NCBI GenBank assembly: GCA_947461165.1
Contig: CANHJR010000047.1
Span: forward strand, 1-7,770
Reading direction: 5' to 3'
DNA from: Saprospirales bacterium
GTDB taxonomy: Bacteria; Bacteroidota; Bacteroidia; Chitinophagales; JADJOU01
DNA: 7,770 nt
A program made the translations under genes and the position numbers. The notes beneath the pieces are model-generated. The model was not told where the DNA came from. It was given only the letters and a program-made list of their open reading frames with translations, and did no database searches. This document shows, piece after piece, positions 1-6,641 of this stretch (the stretch's first letter is position 1; every line of letters begins with the position of its first letter).

Positions 1-122
1 ATCTTGGCACCATCACCAATTTCACATTCGTATAGGTTTACAAAGTCAAAAATTTTAACTCCTTCACCTATCATTACATTATTGATATTCTTTCGATCTG
101 TTTTTTCTGAATATACGTGCAT
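1..122 (-). CDS. N-terminal fragment of a hexapeptide-repeat (left-handed beta-helix) acyltransferase
   Basis: This is a partial gene; only the first 40 codons are inside the window and the rest lies beyond the left edge. The reading frame starts at an ATG at 122 and has no stop. The visible protein contains MIGEGVKIFDFVNLYECEIG, the spaced I-G-x-G/I-x-x-x-V pattern of a hexapeptide left-handed beta-helix, as in WbbJ/WlbB-type N-acetyltransferases that acetylate amino sugars on nucleotide carriers. The start codon lies 8 nt beyond the stop of the upstream oxidoreductase, so the two genes are almost certainly co-transcribed. Beside a WlbA-like dehydrogenase, a sugar-nucleotide N-acetyltransferase (WlbB/WbpD-like) is the likeliest role, but other hexapeptide transferases (serine or maltose acetyltransferase types) cannot be excluded from so short a fragment. 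The family call is fairly sure; the substrate is inference. Confidence 0.7.
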   Translation of the reverse strand, partial: MHVYSEKTDRKNINNVMIGEGVKIFDFVNLYECEIGDGAK

Positions 123-130
123 CTTGTCTA

Positions 131-1135
131 CTATATTTCTATTTCTATTCCTTTGTTTTTGATACTTTTCTGTGATGCTTCCAAAATCTTGATGCAAGTC
201 AGTCCGGACTCAAAACTACTTATAGGTGTCGTTTTGTGATCGATAGAATCAAGATAATCCTTGACCATTGCACCTAAAGCTTCATTATTTTCGATTTTAG
301 GAACATAGATATCGCCGATTCTATAATCAATTAGCACTCGTCTTTTATCTTCATCATTTTGAACGGTGTATCCCGTATCATAAATTTTTATTTTTTCTGT
401 AGGCTCGTTGTCATTGTATACTACCATTTTTTTATCTCCACCGATCATAATATTGCGCACCTTGACAGGACTGCTCCAACTGCAATGAAAGTGAGCAATA
501 AACTTTTCTTCGTAGTTTACATTCATATAGGCAATATTTTCAATTCCATTATGAATATGAGAAACCCCTACCGCTTGAACAGAAATTGGCTTCTTATCCA
601 CCAAGTAACTGAGAATAGAAATGTCATGTGGCGCCAAATCCCACAATACATTGACATCTTGTTGGATTAGACCGAGATTTATTCTTGTTGAATCAAAATA
701 TTGTAAATGACCTAGGTCGCCATTTTGCACCAAGGATTTGATTTTTTGAATGGAGTTGGTATACAAAAAAGTATGATCAACCATCAAGGTTAATCCTTGG
801 TCTTTTGCAATTTTAATCAATTCCTCTGCTTCGGCAACGTTAGCTGTCATTGGCTTTTCAAGAAGAACATGCTTCCCTCGTTCTAAAGCCTTTTTTGCTA
901 ATTCGAAATGCGTATATACAGGAGTAGCTATGACAACGGCATGTACCTCATTACTTGCAATTACTTCATCAAAATGTTGACTTACTTGCAAATTTGGATA
1001 CGACTTCTTTGCGAAATCTAAGCGCTCAACTCTTGAATCAACCAAATAGCTGACATGACAATTCGCATTCGAATTGAAATTTCTCATCAAATTAGGACCC
1101 CAGTACCCATACCCAATAATTGCTACATTGATCAT
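131..1135 (-). CDS. Gfo/Idh/MocA-family NAD(P)-dependent oxidoreductase, WlbA-like sugar-nucleotide dehydrogenase
   Basis: This is a 334-aa cytoplasmic oxidoreductase, a normal length for the Gfo/Idh/MocA family. The N-terminal Rossmann fold begins at residue 2 and carries the dinucleotide-binding stretch GYGYWG at 8-13. The family EKP motif lies at 93-95 (catalytic-type Lys94), and a WDLAPHD motif at 165-171 gives the Asp166/His170 pair expected at the active site. The C-terminal half is the alpha/beta substrate-binding domain. The GYGYWGPN start and the following hexapeptide acyltransferase gene match the WlbA/WbpB type, which oxidises UDP-N-acetylglucosaminuronate at C3 on the way to 2,3-diacetamido sugars of surface polysaccharides. 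That substrate is inferred from resemblance and context; other sugar-nucleotide or inositol substrates remain possible. The ATG at 1135 is directly preceded by an A/T-rich leader without a clear Shine-Dalgarno sequence. The family assignment is very secure. Confidence 0.88.
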   Translation of the reverse strand: MINVAIIGYGYWGPNLMRNFNSNANCHVSYLVDSRVERLDFAKKSYPNLQVSQHFDEVIASNEVHAVVIATPVYTHFELAKKALERGKHVLLEKPMTANVAEAEELIKIAKDQGLTLMVDHTFLYTNSIQKIKSLVQNGDLGHLQYFDSTRINLGLIQQDVNVLWDLAPHDISILSYLVDKKPISVQAVGVSHIHNGIENIAYMNVNYEEKFIAHFHCSWSSPVKVRNIMIGGDKKMVVYNDNEPTEKIKIYDTGYTVQNDEDKRRVLIDYRIGDIYVPKIENNEALGAMVKDYLDSIDHKTTPISSFESGLTCIKILEASQKSIKNKGIEIEI

Positions 1136-1170
1136 TTAAAATATACTTTTACTTGATTTTTCTACAAAGG

Positions 1171-1178
1171 CAAAATTA
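1171..1178 (-). promoter_or_regulatory. Bacteroidota -7 promoter element for the oxidoreductase/acyltransferase unit
   Basis: The minus strand reads TAATTTTG, an exact match to the Bacteroidota -7 consensus TAnnTTTG, about 36 nt upstream of the ATG at 1135. The -33 position is weak: ATG instead of TTG, 19 bp away at 1198-1200. The predicted transcript start would fall near 1165. Confidence 0.4.
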
Positions 1179-1309
1179 CAAAATAATTCTGCAAAGTCAT
1201 CGATTTAATGGCAATCAAAACGACAGAACAAAACAACATTTTCTTCTTAAATTCTATAAAAAAAATATAATCAATCCTAAATCCGCCAATAATCTGCATT
1301 TAATTGGAA

Positions 1310-1317
1310 TAATTTTG
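1310..1317 (+). promoter_or_regulatory. Possible -7 promoter element for the Deg-type protease
   Basis: TAATTTTG matches the Bacteroidota -7 consensus TAnnTTTG exactly. I find no TTG or TTTG at the expected 19-21 bp upstream, so the support is only partial. Starting here would give a leader of about 95 nt before the ATG at 1419. Confidence 0.35.
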
Positions 1318-1418
1318 TCAAACAAATTGTTTTGGAAAGTGAATCTAACTTCATCTACTCTCATTTCAAATTCGCCAAAGGATCCAATTATTATAACTAT
1401 TCAAAAAATCAAACAAAT

Positions 1419-2861
1419 ATGAAAAACATCAAATCGGTTTCAACTTTCATTCTCGCTACACTTTTGCTTATTCAGTGTCAAGCGAAAAGCAAACCCGCAA
1501 CTGAAAGTGGAAATTTCGAGGAACTCAAAGAACTAATTAAAAGTTCAAACCATGGAAAAGCGAATATCAGTTTTGTGGCTGCAGCAGCGATTTCAACTCC
1601 TTGTGTGGTTCATATCAGAACCAAAATCAATGTCGTAGTCAATACGGTAAGCCCTTTTCAAGATTTTTTTGGCAATGAATTTTTCTTCCAACAGCCGCGA
1701 AATCAAAATCAAGAATCCAGTGGTTCTGGCGTCATCATAGATCCCAATGGATATATCGTGACCAATAACCACGTCATTCAAAATGCAACTGAAATCGAGG
1801 TAACTCTAAGAAACAAAATAACGTATAAAGCCAGGATTATTGGGACGGACAAGGATTCAGACATCGCTTTAATCAAAATAGAGGAAACCAAGTTGCCAAC
1901 TTTGGAATTTGCCAATTCGGACAGCACTATGGTTGGAGAATGGGTGCTAGCAGTTGGCAACCCATTTAATTTAGAAAGCACTGTGACGCAAGGAATTGTA
2001 AGTGCCAAGGGTCGTGCTCTCAATATGCAAAACCAGTCCAATACTTCTATTGAATCATTTATACAAACAGATGCAGCTGTTAATCCTGGAAACTCTGGAG
2101 GTGCACTGGTCAATCTTCAAGGAGAACTCATAGGGATCAATACCGCAATTGCATCACCGACCGGTGCTTATGCGGGGTATGCATTTGCAGTGCCTTCCAA
2201 CCTCGTCTATAAGGTCGTAGAAGATCTCAAAAGACATGGCACCGTCCAGAGGGCATACTTAGGGATTCAAGCAGATCAACTCACCTCTGAAAAAGCAAAA
2301 AAACTAAAACTTCCCTCCGCTTCCGGAGTACTTATTGCCATGACCAACAAGGGTGGCGCTGCCGAAAAAGCAGGATTAAAGGCCGGCGATTTAATTTTAA
2401 AAATCAATGGAAACAACATTTCATCGTTTCCAGAACTTCTAGAACAAATCAATACACACAGACCCGGAGATATCGTTGCCGTTGAATATATTCGAAACGG
2501 CAATTCCGAGAAGGTAAATGTGGAACTGAAAAACAAACAAAACAATAATGAAATCATTAAACTAGATGACAATATACTTCGAAAAATTGGAGTTGAGGTT
2601 ACTGAATTAAGCAGTCTTGAAAAATCAAATCTAAGAATCAATCACGGTTTAAAAGTAGTCAAGCTCGATCAAAATGGTATTCTGGAACGCAGCACGGATA
2701 TCCGAGTTGGATTTATTATTTTAGCGGTAAATGAACAACCGGTAACAAACCTAAATGACTTTCAAAAGGCAATTTTTAGTCAGCAAAATAATAAAACAAT
2801 AATCCTCGAAGGTATTTACCCTAACAGGCCCTATACCTATCAATATGCCTTTAAACTTTAG
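1419..2861 (+). CDS. Deg/HtrA-family periplasmic serine endoprotease with two PDZ domains (DegQ/DegP-like)
   Basis: This 480-aa protein is an envelope quality-control protease that cleaves misfolded exported proteins. I chose the ATG at 1419 because a standard export signal begins there: a basic start, then a hydrophobic core at residues 9-18. The frame is open upstream to a TTG at 1332, but the extra 29 residues are polar and would bury the signal. The core ends in LLIQC, so Cys20 could be a lipidated residue, although Gln before the Cys is atypical for a lipobox. The trypsin-like domain spans roughly 55-270 and carries the triad His118 (TNNHV), Asp148 (DSDIAL) and Ser226 (NPGNSGG). The first PDZ covers about 278-370. 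A second, more divergent PDZ-like region follows at about 385-475. Length and order fit DegP/DegQ. The gene stands alone, with a divergent neighbour upstream and 109 bp before the next gene. An intact triad argues for an active enzyme. Confidence 0.95.
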   Translation: MKNIKSVSTFILATLLLIQCQAKSKPATESGNFEELKELIKSSNHGKANISFVAAAAISTPCVVHIRTKINVVVNTVSPFQDFFGNEFFFQQPRNQNQESSGSGVIIDPNGYIVTNNHVIQNATEIEVTLRNKITYKARIIGTDKDSDIALIKIEETKLPTLEFANSDSTMVGEWVLAVGNPFNLESTVTQGIVSAKGRALNMQNQSNTSIESFIQTDAAVNPGNSGGALVNLQGELIGINTAIASPTGAYAGYAFAVPSNLVYKVVEDLKRHGTVQRAYLGIQADQLTSEKAKKLKLPSASGVLIAMTNKGGAAEKAGLKAGDLILKINGNNISSFPELLEQINTHRPGDIVAVEYIRNGNSEKVNVELKNKQNNNEIIKLDDNILRKIGVEVTELSSLEKSNLRINHGLKVVKLDQNGILERSTDIRVGFIILAVNEQPVTNLNDFQKAIFSQQNNKTIILEGIYPNRPYTYQYAFKL

Positions 2862-2864
2862 TCA

Positions 2865-2882
2865 CTTTTTTGCTCAAAAAAG
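2865..2882 (+). terminator. Short A/T-rich inverted repeat after the protease gene, possible weak terminator
   Basis: CTTTTTT and AAAAAAG can pair around a GCTC loop, starting 4 nt after the stop codon. The 7-bp stem has one G-C pair and no run of T follows immediately, so it would be a weak intrinsic terminator at best. Its position just after the stop is the main support. Confidence 0.25.
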
Positions 2883-2931
2883 CTTCGGATATATGCATTT
2901 GATTTTTTTCGAACCATTAAATAATTCTATC

Positions 2932-2939
2932 TACCTTTA
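2932..2939 (+). promoter_or_regulatory. Near-consensus -7 element before the substrate-binding/OmpA gene
   Basis: TACCTTTA matches TAnnTTTG at 7 of 8 positions and lies about 31 nt before the ATG at 2971. No clear -33 TTG is found at the usual spacing, so this is only a candidate. Confidence 0.25.
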
Positions 2940-2970
2940 CCATGTTCTAAAAAATAATAAATTATAACTT

Positions 2971-4488
2971 ATGGCTACGAGGAACTGTGTAAACGGTCAC
3001 GAAAATGATATCAATGCCGTTTTTTGTGAAACTTGTGGAATGACTTTTATCGATGATATACCTGAAAATTCAGCTTCAAATCAAAAATACACGACCTTAA
3101 ACGCCAATTCCAATGAAGTGTCTTTCTTCAAAACACATCTTACAAAAATCATATCTTCTATCTCAATCGCAGGATTATTGATCTTGGGCTACACATTCCT
3201 TCTGCCCAAATTATCATCAAGTTTAGGATCTTCTTTATCTATAAATGACAAGGCTTTTCTTACCATTTCAGGATCTAATACAATGGGTGAAGAAATGATG
3301 CCAGAGCTCGCAAAGGCTTATATGGAAACAAAGCTTAATTTGAAAAATGTATCTGTTTCGAAATCTAACAATGGAGACATAATCGTTTCTGGTCAGGGCG
3401 TCCAAGGCATTCTGACCATTAAAATTGAAACGATTGGTTCTGAAAAAGGAATCAATAAATTGTTAAAAGACTCTTGTGACATAGCGATGTCATCAAGAGA
3501 AATCAAGGATGGTGAGATCACAGAAACGGTAAACCATAGCATCAATAGTGAATATATAATCGCAAGAGATGGATTAGCTGTTATTGTAAATGAAGAAAAC
3601 CCAATTCAGGAGTTGTCCAAAAGCGATCTTGCAGACATCTTTTCAGGTCAAAAAACTGAATGGGCAGAATTTGGTAATTACTTTGGCACGATAACTATTT
3701 TGGCACTGGATCAAAATTCAAGTACCACTTCAATCATGGAGACGTTGATCTTAAATCAGGATGTCAAAAAAGTAGCTCCAGATATGCAAAAAGTAGAATC
3801 GATCAAAGACTTATTGAATGGAGTAGCAAAAAATAAGTTTGCAATTGCATATGTCTCCTCTTCAAAGACTGCTGATATGAAAAATCTAAAAATTTCTGGA
3901 TATGGAATGAGCCCGATAGCTCCGTCAATTCAAACACTTTCAACTGAAGATTATCCTATATCCAGACGAATGTACTTGTACGCAAACACCAAAAACAAAG
4001 GTGAAAATGTCCAAAAGTTTCTAGAATTTTGTAATTCTTCAGAAGCATTTGAGTCCATAAAAAAAATGGGGTTCATTCCTAATTCGTTGGAATGTTCAAA
4101 GGCTATGACGCCAGTCATGGATTCCAGTCAAGCATCCTTATATCGTAATCTATACAAAGGAAATGCCTGTAGACTAACGACTACTTTGTTTTTTAATAAC
4201 AGATTAAACCAACTAGACAATAAAGGACTCAACGACATTTCCAGAATTTTGGCTTATCAATCAAAGAACACGAGCAAAAGTATCTTGTTATGCGGATTTG
4301 CAAACGCAAGTGGCAATCAGACAGTTGATATTGCTCGATCAGAAACATTGATATCCATCGTAAAGAAAGAATTTGAATCAAAAGGTGTTCGCGTAGAATC
4401 CATGGCTGTAGGATCATCCGTGCTTGTTGCTGGAAAAAATGCGTCCAATCAAAACAAAAACAACCGAATTGAGGTTTGGATGAAATAG
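2971..4488 (+). CDS. Zinc-ribbon, single-span membrane protein with PstS-like substrate-binding and OmpA-like domains
   Basis: This 505-aa protein joins four parts. Residues 1-25 form a small zinc ribbon (Cys6, His10, Cys19, Cys22 in a CVNGH...CETCG arrangement). A hydrophobic span at about 58-79 follows a polar linker. Residues 95-375 resemble the PstS type of phosphate-binding protein: GSNTMG at 101-106, CDIAMSSREIK at 169-179, DGLAVIVN at 200-207 and DIFSGQKTEW at 222-231. Residues 400-505 are OmpA-like, ending NNRIEVWM. The expected topology is ribbon in the cytoplasm and the other domains in the periplasm, with the OmpA part near peptidoglycan. PstS/OmpA fusions are known to me; the N-terminal ribbon plus membrane anchor is the unusual part. 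No phosphate transporter genes are adjacent. The ligand loop and the OmpA diaminopimelate-contact position look altered, so neither phosphate nor canonical peptidoglycan binding should be assumed. It is flanked by 109 and 148 bp, so it is probably monocistronic. Confidence 0.85.
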   Translation: MATRNCVNGHENDINAVFCETCGMTFIDDIPENSASNQKYTTLNANSNEVSFFKTHLTKIISSISIAGLLILGYTFLLPKLSSSLGSSLSINDKAFLTISGSNTMGEEMMPELAKAYMETKLNLKNVSVSKSNNGDIIVSGQGVQGILTIKIETIGSEKGINKLLKDSCDIAMSSREIKDGEITETVNHSINSEYIIARDGLAVIVNEENPIQELSKSDLADIFSGQKTEWAEFGNYFGTITILALDQNSSTTSIMETLILNQDVKKVAPDMQKVESIKDLLNGVAKNKFAIAYVSSSKTADMKNLKISGYGMSPIAPSIQTLSTEDYPISRRMYLYANTKNKGENVQKFLEFCNSSEAFESIKKMGFIPNSLECSKAMTPVMDSSQASLYRNLYKGNACRLTTTLFFNNRLNQLDNKGLNDISRILAYQSKNTSKSILLCGFANASGNQTVDIARSETLISIVKKEFESKGVRVESMAVGSSVLVAGKNASNQNKNNRIEVWMK

Positions 4489-4499
4489 TCATTAAAATC

Positions 4500-4591
4500 T
4501 TGCTGACGTTCATGAATTCATATTGAAAATTGTTTATCAAATCTTAGGATTTAGCTGACGGATTATTCGCCAACTAAATATCTAGCTTACG
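4500..4591 (+). repeat. Three degenerate GCTGACG-type direct repeats upstream of panD
   Basis: GCTGACG occurs at 4502-4508 and again, as TTAGCTGACG, at 4551-4560. A related CTAGCTTACG lies at 4582-4591 and overlaps the -33 element of panD. The three copies are in the same orientation within the 148-bp gap after the upstream gene. They might be operator half-sites, but the motif is short and chance is possible. A 10-bp palindrome ATGAATTCAT lies at 4512-4521 in the same gap. Confidence 0.25.
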
Positions 4592-4616
4592 TTATTTTTT
4601 ATAATCTATATATTTG
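4587..4616 (+). promoter_or_regulatory. -33/-7 promoter of the panD operon
   Basis: TATATTTG at 4609-4616 is an exact TAnnTTTG match. A -33 element TTA (consensus TTG) lies at 4587-4589, with a canonical 19-bp spacer. Transcription would start near 4622, giving a leader of about 15 nt before the panD ATG at 4637. This is one of the two best promoters in the window. Confidence 0.6.
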
Positions 4617-4636
4617 CAGCCTTATTTGCTATTCGA

Positions 4637-4987
4637 ATGTTTTTACAAGTTTTTAAGTCCAAAATTCACCGTGCCATTGTCACTCAAGCAGACCTAAACT
4701 ATATAGGTAGTGTGACGATAGATGAGGATTTGATGGATGCTGCTAATATCTATGAAAATGAACGCGTTCAAATCGTGAATGTGAACAATGGAGAGAGACT
4801 TGAAACCTATGTCATCAAAGGAGAAAGAGGATCTGGAGTCATTTGCCTCAATGGTCCTGCAGCAAGAAAAGTGGAACCTGGCGATATGGTTATCATTATC
4901 TCTTATGCATATATGACCTTAGATGAGATAAAGGCGCACAATCCTATAATGATCTACCCTCAACAACCAAACAACAAATTAGCCTAA
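4637..4987 (+). CDS. panD: Aspartate 1-decarboxylase (pyruvoyl-dependent), pantothenate pathway
   Basis: PanD converts L-aspartate to beta-alanine, which PanC joins to pantoate to make pantothenate for coenzyme A. The 116-aa proenzyme is slightly shorter than the 126-aa E. coli protein. It has the self-cleavage site Gly24-Ser25 (YIGSVTID), where Ser25 becomes the pyruvoyl group. Other residues known from E. coli PanD sit at identical positions: Lys9, His11, Tyr22, Arg54, Thr57 and Tyr58. The NGPAAR stretch at 72-77 matches the conserved loop. It is the first gene of a tight operon: the next start is 4 nt beyond its stop. panC is not next to it in this window, although panC-panD pairs are common. 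The assignment is essentially certain. Confidence 0.97.
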   Translation: MFLQVFKSKIHRAIVTQADLNYIGSVTIDEDLMDAANIYENERVQIVNVNNGERLETYVIKGERGSGVICLNGPAARKVEPGDMVIIISYAYMTLDEIKAHNPIMIYPQQPNNKLA

Positions 4988-4991
4988 AACG

Positions 4992-5954
4992 ATGAACGGA
5001 ACTATAAAAAATGCTTTGAAATTGGTAATTTCGATTGGCATTGGTTTCGGACTCATTTATTTCATAAATTCTAGCTTAACCGGGGAGGACAAAGCGCTTA
5101 TTTTTCAAAGTTTTCGAACGGCTAAGCTTCCAGTAATTGTATTAACTATTTTGCTAGCGGCCACAGCCTGCGTTATTCGCGCATTGCGTTGGGAGTTATT
5201 GTTAAATCCTATAGGTTGCCATCCTAGAAGATCAACGTTGGTCTCCTCAATTTTCATCATGTATTTGGCCAATCTCATTTTTCCTCGATTGGGTGAGGTT
5301 CTTCGATGTTCGGTTTTATTTCAAAAGGACGAAATTCCAGTAGAAAAAAGCATTGGAACGATGGTGGTGGAGCGTCTAATAGATTTTCTTTTTGCTGGGC
5401 TATATGTGTTGCTGGCATTTGTTTTTGAGCATCAGAAGTTACTTGAAATCTACAACAAATATCTTGCAGAAAAGAAAGAAGGTTCGTCGCACTTGTTGCT
5501 TTTTACCATTGGACTTGTAATTCTTTTTGGGATTGTTGCCTTTTTTGTGCCAAAGATTCGAAGACTTATTATTCAAAAGGTCAAAGGACTTTGGGAAGGT
5601 ATTAGCTCTATTTTTAAACTCGAAAAACCTATTCTTTTCGTTATCTATAGCCTTGTGTTGTATTCGATATACTTCGCTACAACGATTATTATGTATTATG
5701 CGATTAACGGTTTAGATGGCCTAAGAATGACATCTGGATTCGTGATTTTGACAGCAGGAACGCTCGCCATAGGCCTAACACAAGGTGGCATAGGCGCATT
5801 TCAATTGCTTGTAACAAAATCACTAGAATTATATGACATTGCTAGACCATTAGGATTGGCTTATTCGTGGCTTTCTTGGACTGTTCAGACGGGCACCTTG
5901 GTCATTGGAGGAATTATTGCCTGGGTTTATGTCCAATTTACAAAAGCAAGATAA
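4992..5954 (+). CDS. Flippase-like integral membrane protein (YbhN/UPF0104, lysylphosphatidylglycerol-synthase TM-region family)
   Basis: This 320-aa polytopic inner-membrane protein has about eight hydrophobic segments (around residues 9-27, 46-64, 83-101, 129-146, 168-187, 214-236, 250-266 and 297-315). Family signatures are present: NLIFPRLGEVLR at 94-105, VVERLID at 125-131 and QGGIGAF at 264-270. The fold is that of the flippase half of MprF and of YbhN/AglD-like proteins, which are thought to move lipids or lipid-linked sugars. The catalytic synthase domain of MprF is absent, so it does not make lysyl-phosphatidylglycerol. Its substrate is unknown. It starts 4 nt after the panD stop and its own stop overlaps the next start, so it is the middle gene of an operon. 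From memory, panD followed by this family recurs in Bacteroidota. The family call is strong; a functional link with panD is not shown. Confidence 0.88.
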   Translation: MNGTIKNALKLVISIGIGFGLIYFINSSLTGEDKALIFQSFRTAKLPVIVLTILLAATACVIRALRWELLLNPIGCHPRRSTLVSSIFIMYLANLIFPRLGEVLRCSVLFQKDEIPVEKSIGTMVVERLIDFLFAGLYVLLAFVFEHQKLLEIYNKYLAEKKEGSSHLLLFTIGLVILFGIVAFFVPKIRRLIIQKVKGLWEGISSIFKLEKPILFVIYSLVLYSIYFATTIIMYYAINGLDGLRMTSGFVILTAGTLAIGLTQGGIGAFQLLVTKSLELYDIARPLGLAYSWLSWTVQTGTLVIGGIIAWVYVQFTKAR

Positions 5955-6577
5955 TGGCAAAGCACAGTAAGTTCTATGTTGTTTGGCGAGGACATCAAAC
6001 GGGTGTTTTCACAGATTGGGAATCTTGTAAAAAATCAGTCGAGGCGTTCAAAAATCCAGCATTTAAATCATTTAAAACGGAGGCAGAAGCAATCGTTGCT
6101 TCTAGAGGCCGCCCCGAGGATTTTTTGGAGTCTAAAACTAAAGAAGATCCTACTCGTTCAAAAAATAATATCATTATCAATTCTATCTGTGTAGACGCAG
6201 CTTGCAGCGGGAACCCTGGACCAATGGAGTATCGAGGGGTAGATTATAAAACAAAAAAACAACTTTTTTTAAGTAAGGTATACCCGCAAGGAACAAATAA
6301 TATCGGAGAATTCATTGCCATCATTCACGCCATAGGATGGATGCAAACTCACCAAGTAAATAACGTAATTTATACCGATAGTATGACCGCAATAAGCTGG
6401 ATTCGAAACAAAAAAATAAAAACGAATCTAGAGCCAACAGAGGCTAATAAAGAATTATTTGAGGTAATGGATCGTGCATTGCAATTTGTCCTAAGCAATG
6501 ATATGTCGCAATATCAAATTCTAAAATGGGAAACAGAATCTTGGGGTGAAATTCCAGCGGATTTTGGAAGGAAATAA
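5954..6577 (+). CDS. Ribonuclease H with N-terminal viroplasmin (Cauli_VI) domain
   Basis: This 207-aa enzyme is expected to cut the RNA strand of RNA-DNA hybrids. Residues 4-50 form a viroplasmin-like RNA/hybrid-binding module (KFYVVWRGHQTGVFTDW, then the AFKSFKTEAEA stretch), as in eukaryotic RNase H1. A charged linker leads to the RNase H fold from about 75. Candidate catalytic acids are Asp81 (VDAACSGNPG in place of the usual TDGS...GNPG), Glu119 (NNIGEF), Asp142 (YTDS) and Asp203 (PADFGRK). I chose the ATG at 5954 because the domain starts immediately after it. The frame is open back to 5867, but those 29 residues lie over the end of the upstream gene and have no family match. Start and upstream stop share one base (TAATG), which suggests translational coupling. 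The TDGS to VDAA change is, as far as I recall, normal for this bacterial subgroup. Confidence 0.92.
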   Translation: MAKHSKFYVVWRGHQTGVFTDWESCKKSVEAFKNPAFKSFKTEAEAIVASRGRPEDFLESKTKEDPTRSKNNIIINSICVDAACSGNPGPMEYRGVDYKTKKQLFLSKVYPQGTNNIGEFIAIIHAIGWMQTHQVNNVIYTDSMTAISWIRNKKIKTNLEPTEANKELFEVMDRALQFVLSNDMSQYQILKWETESWGEIPADFGRK

Positions 6578-6594
6578 TCCGATTCTAATTCTAA

Positions 6595-6624
6595 CTGGAT
6601 TCAAACTAATTTTATATATTTTTG
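6595..6624 (+). promoter_or_regulatory. -33/-7 promoter of folE
   Basis: TATTTTTG at 6617-6624 is an exact TAnnTTTG match, with CTG (consensus TTG) at 6595-6597 and a 19-bp spacer. Transcription would start near 6630, about 12 nt before the folE ATG. This suggests folE can be expressed independently of the RNase H gene 64 bp upstream. Confidence 0.55.
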
Positions 6625-6641
6625 CACAGCAATATCTAAAA

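Larger units (their letters stand above)
1136..1418. other. Non-coding divergent intergenic region
   Basis: This 283-bp AT-rich stretch separates the minus-strand sugar genes from the plus-strand protease. Apart from one TAATTTTG promoter-like element in each orientation, I see no RNA gene, strong hairpin or long repeat. The open frames that cross it have low-complexity, Lys/Asn/Ile-rich translations without recognisable motifs. Confidence 0.6.

Noticed and set aside
1332..1418. TTG-initiated N-terminal extension of the Deg protease
   Set aside because: The extra 29 residues are polar and would precede an otherwise normal export signal starting at the ATG at 1419.
1153..1422. Open frame of 89 codons on the plus strand between the divergent genes
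   Set aside because: Its translation is Lys/Asn/Ile-rich with no motif, it begins inside the opposite gene's probable promoter zone and overlaps the protease start. AT-rich non-coding sequence explains it.
2276..2641. Minus-strand open frame of 121 codons inside the protease gene
   Set aside because: It is antisense to a well-supported PDZ-coding region, and its Ser/Phe/Leu-rich translation is typical of a shadow frame.
4512..4521. 10-bp palindrome ATGAATTCAT considered as a terminator or operator
   Set aside because: It has no loop and no T-run after it, and short AT-rich palindromes are common at this base composition.
5867..5953. N-terminal extension of the RNase H frame
   Set aside because: It lies wholly over the 3' end of the flippase-like gene. 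The viroplasmin domain begins right after the ATG at 5954, which forms a TAATG junction.
6546..6641. N-terminal extension of FolE
   Set aside because: It overlaps the RNase H 3' end and the folE promoter, and FolE proteins start at about the ATG at 6642.
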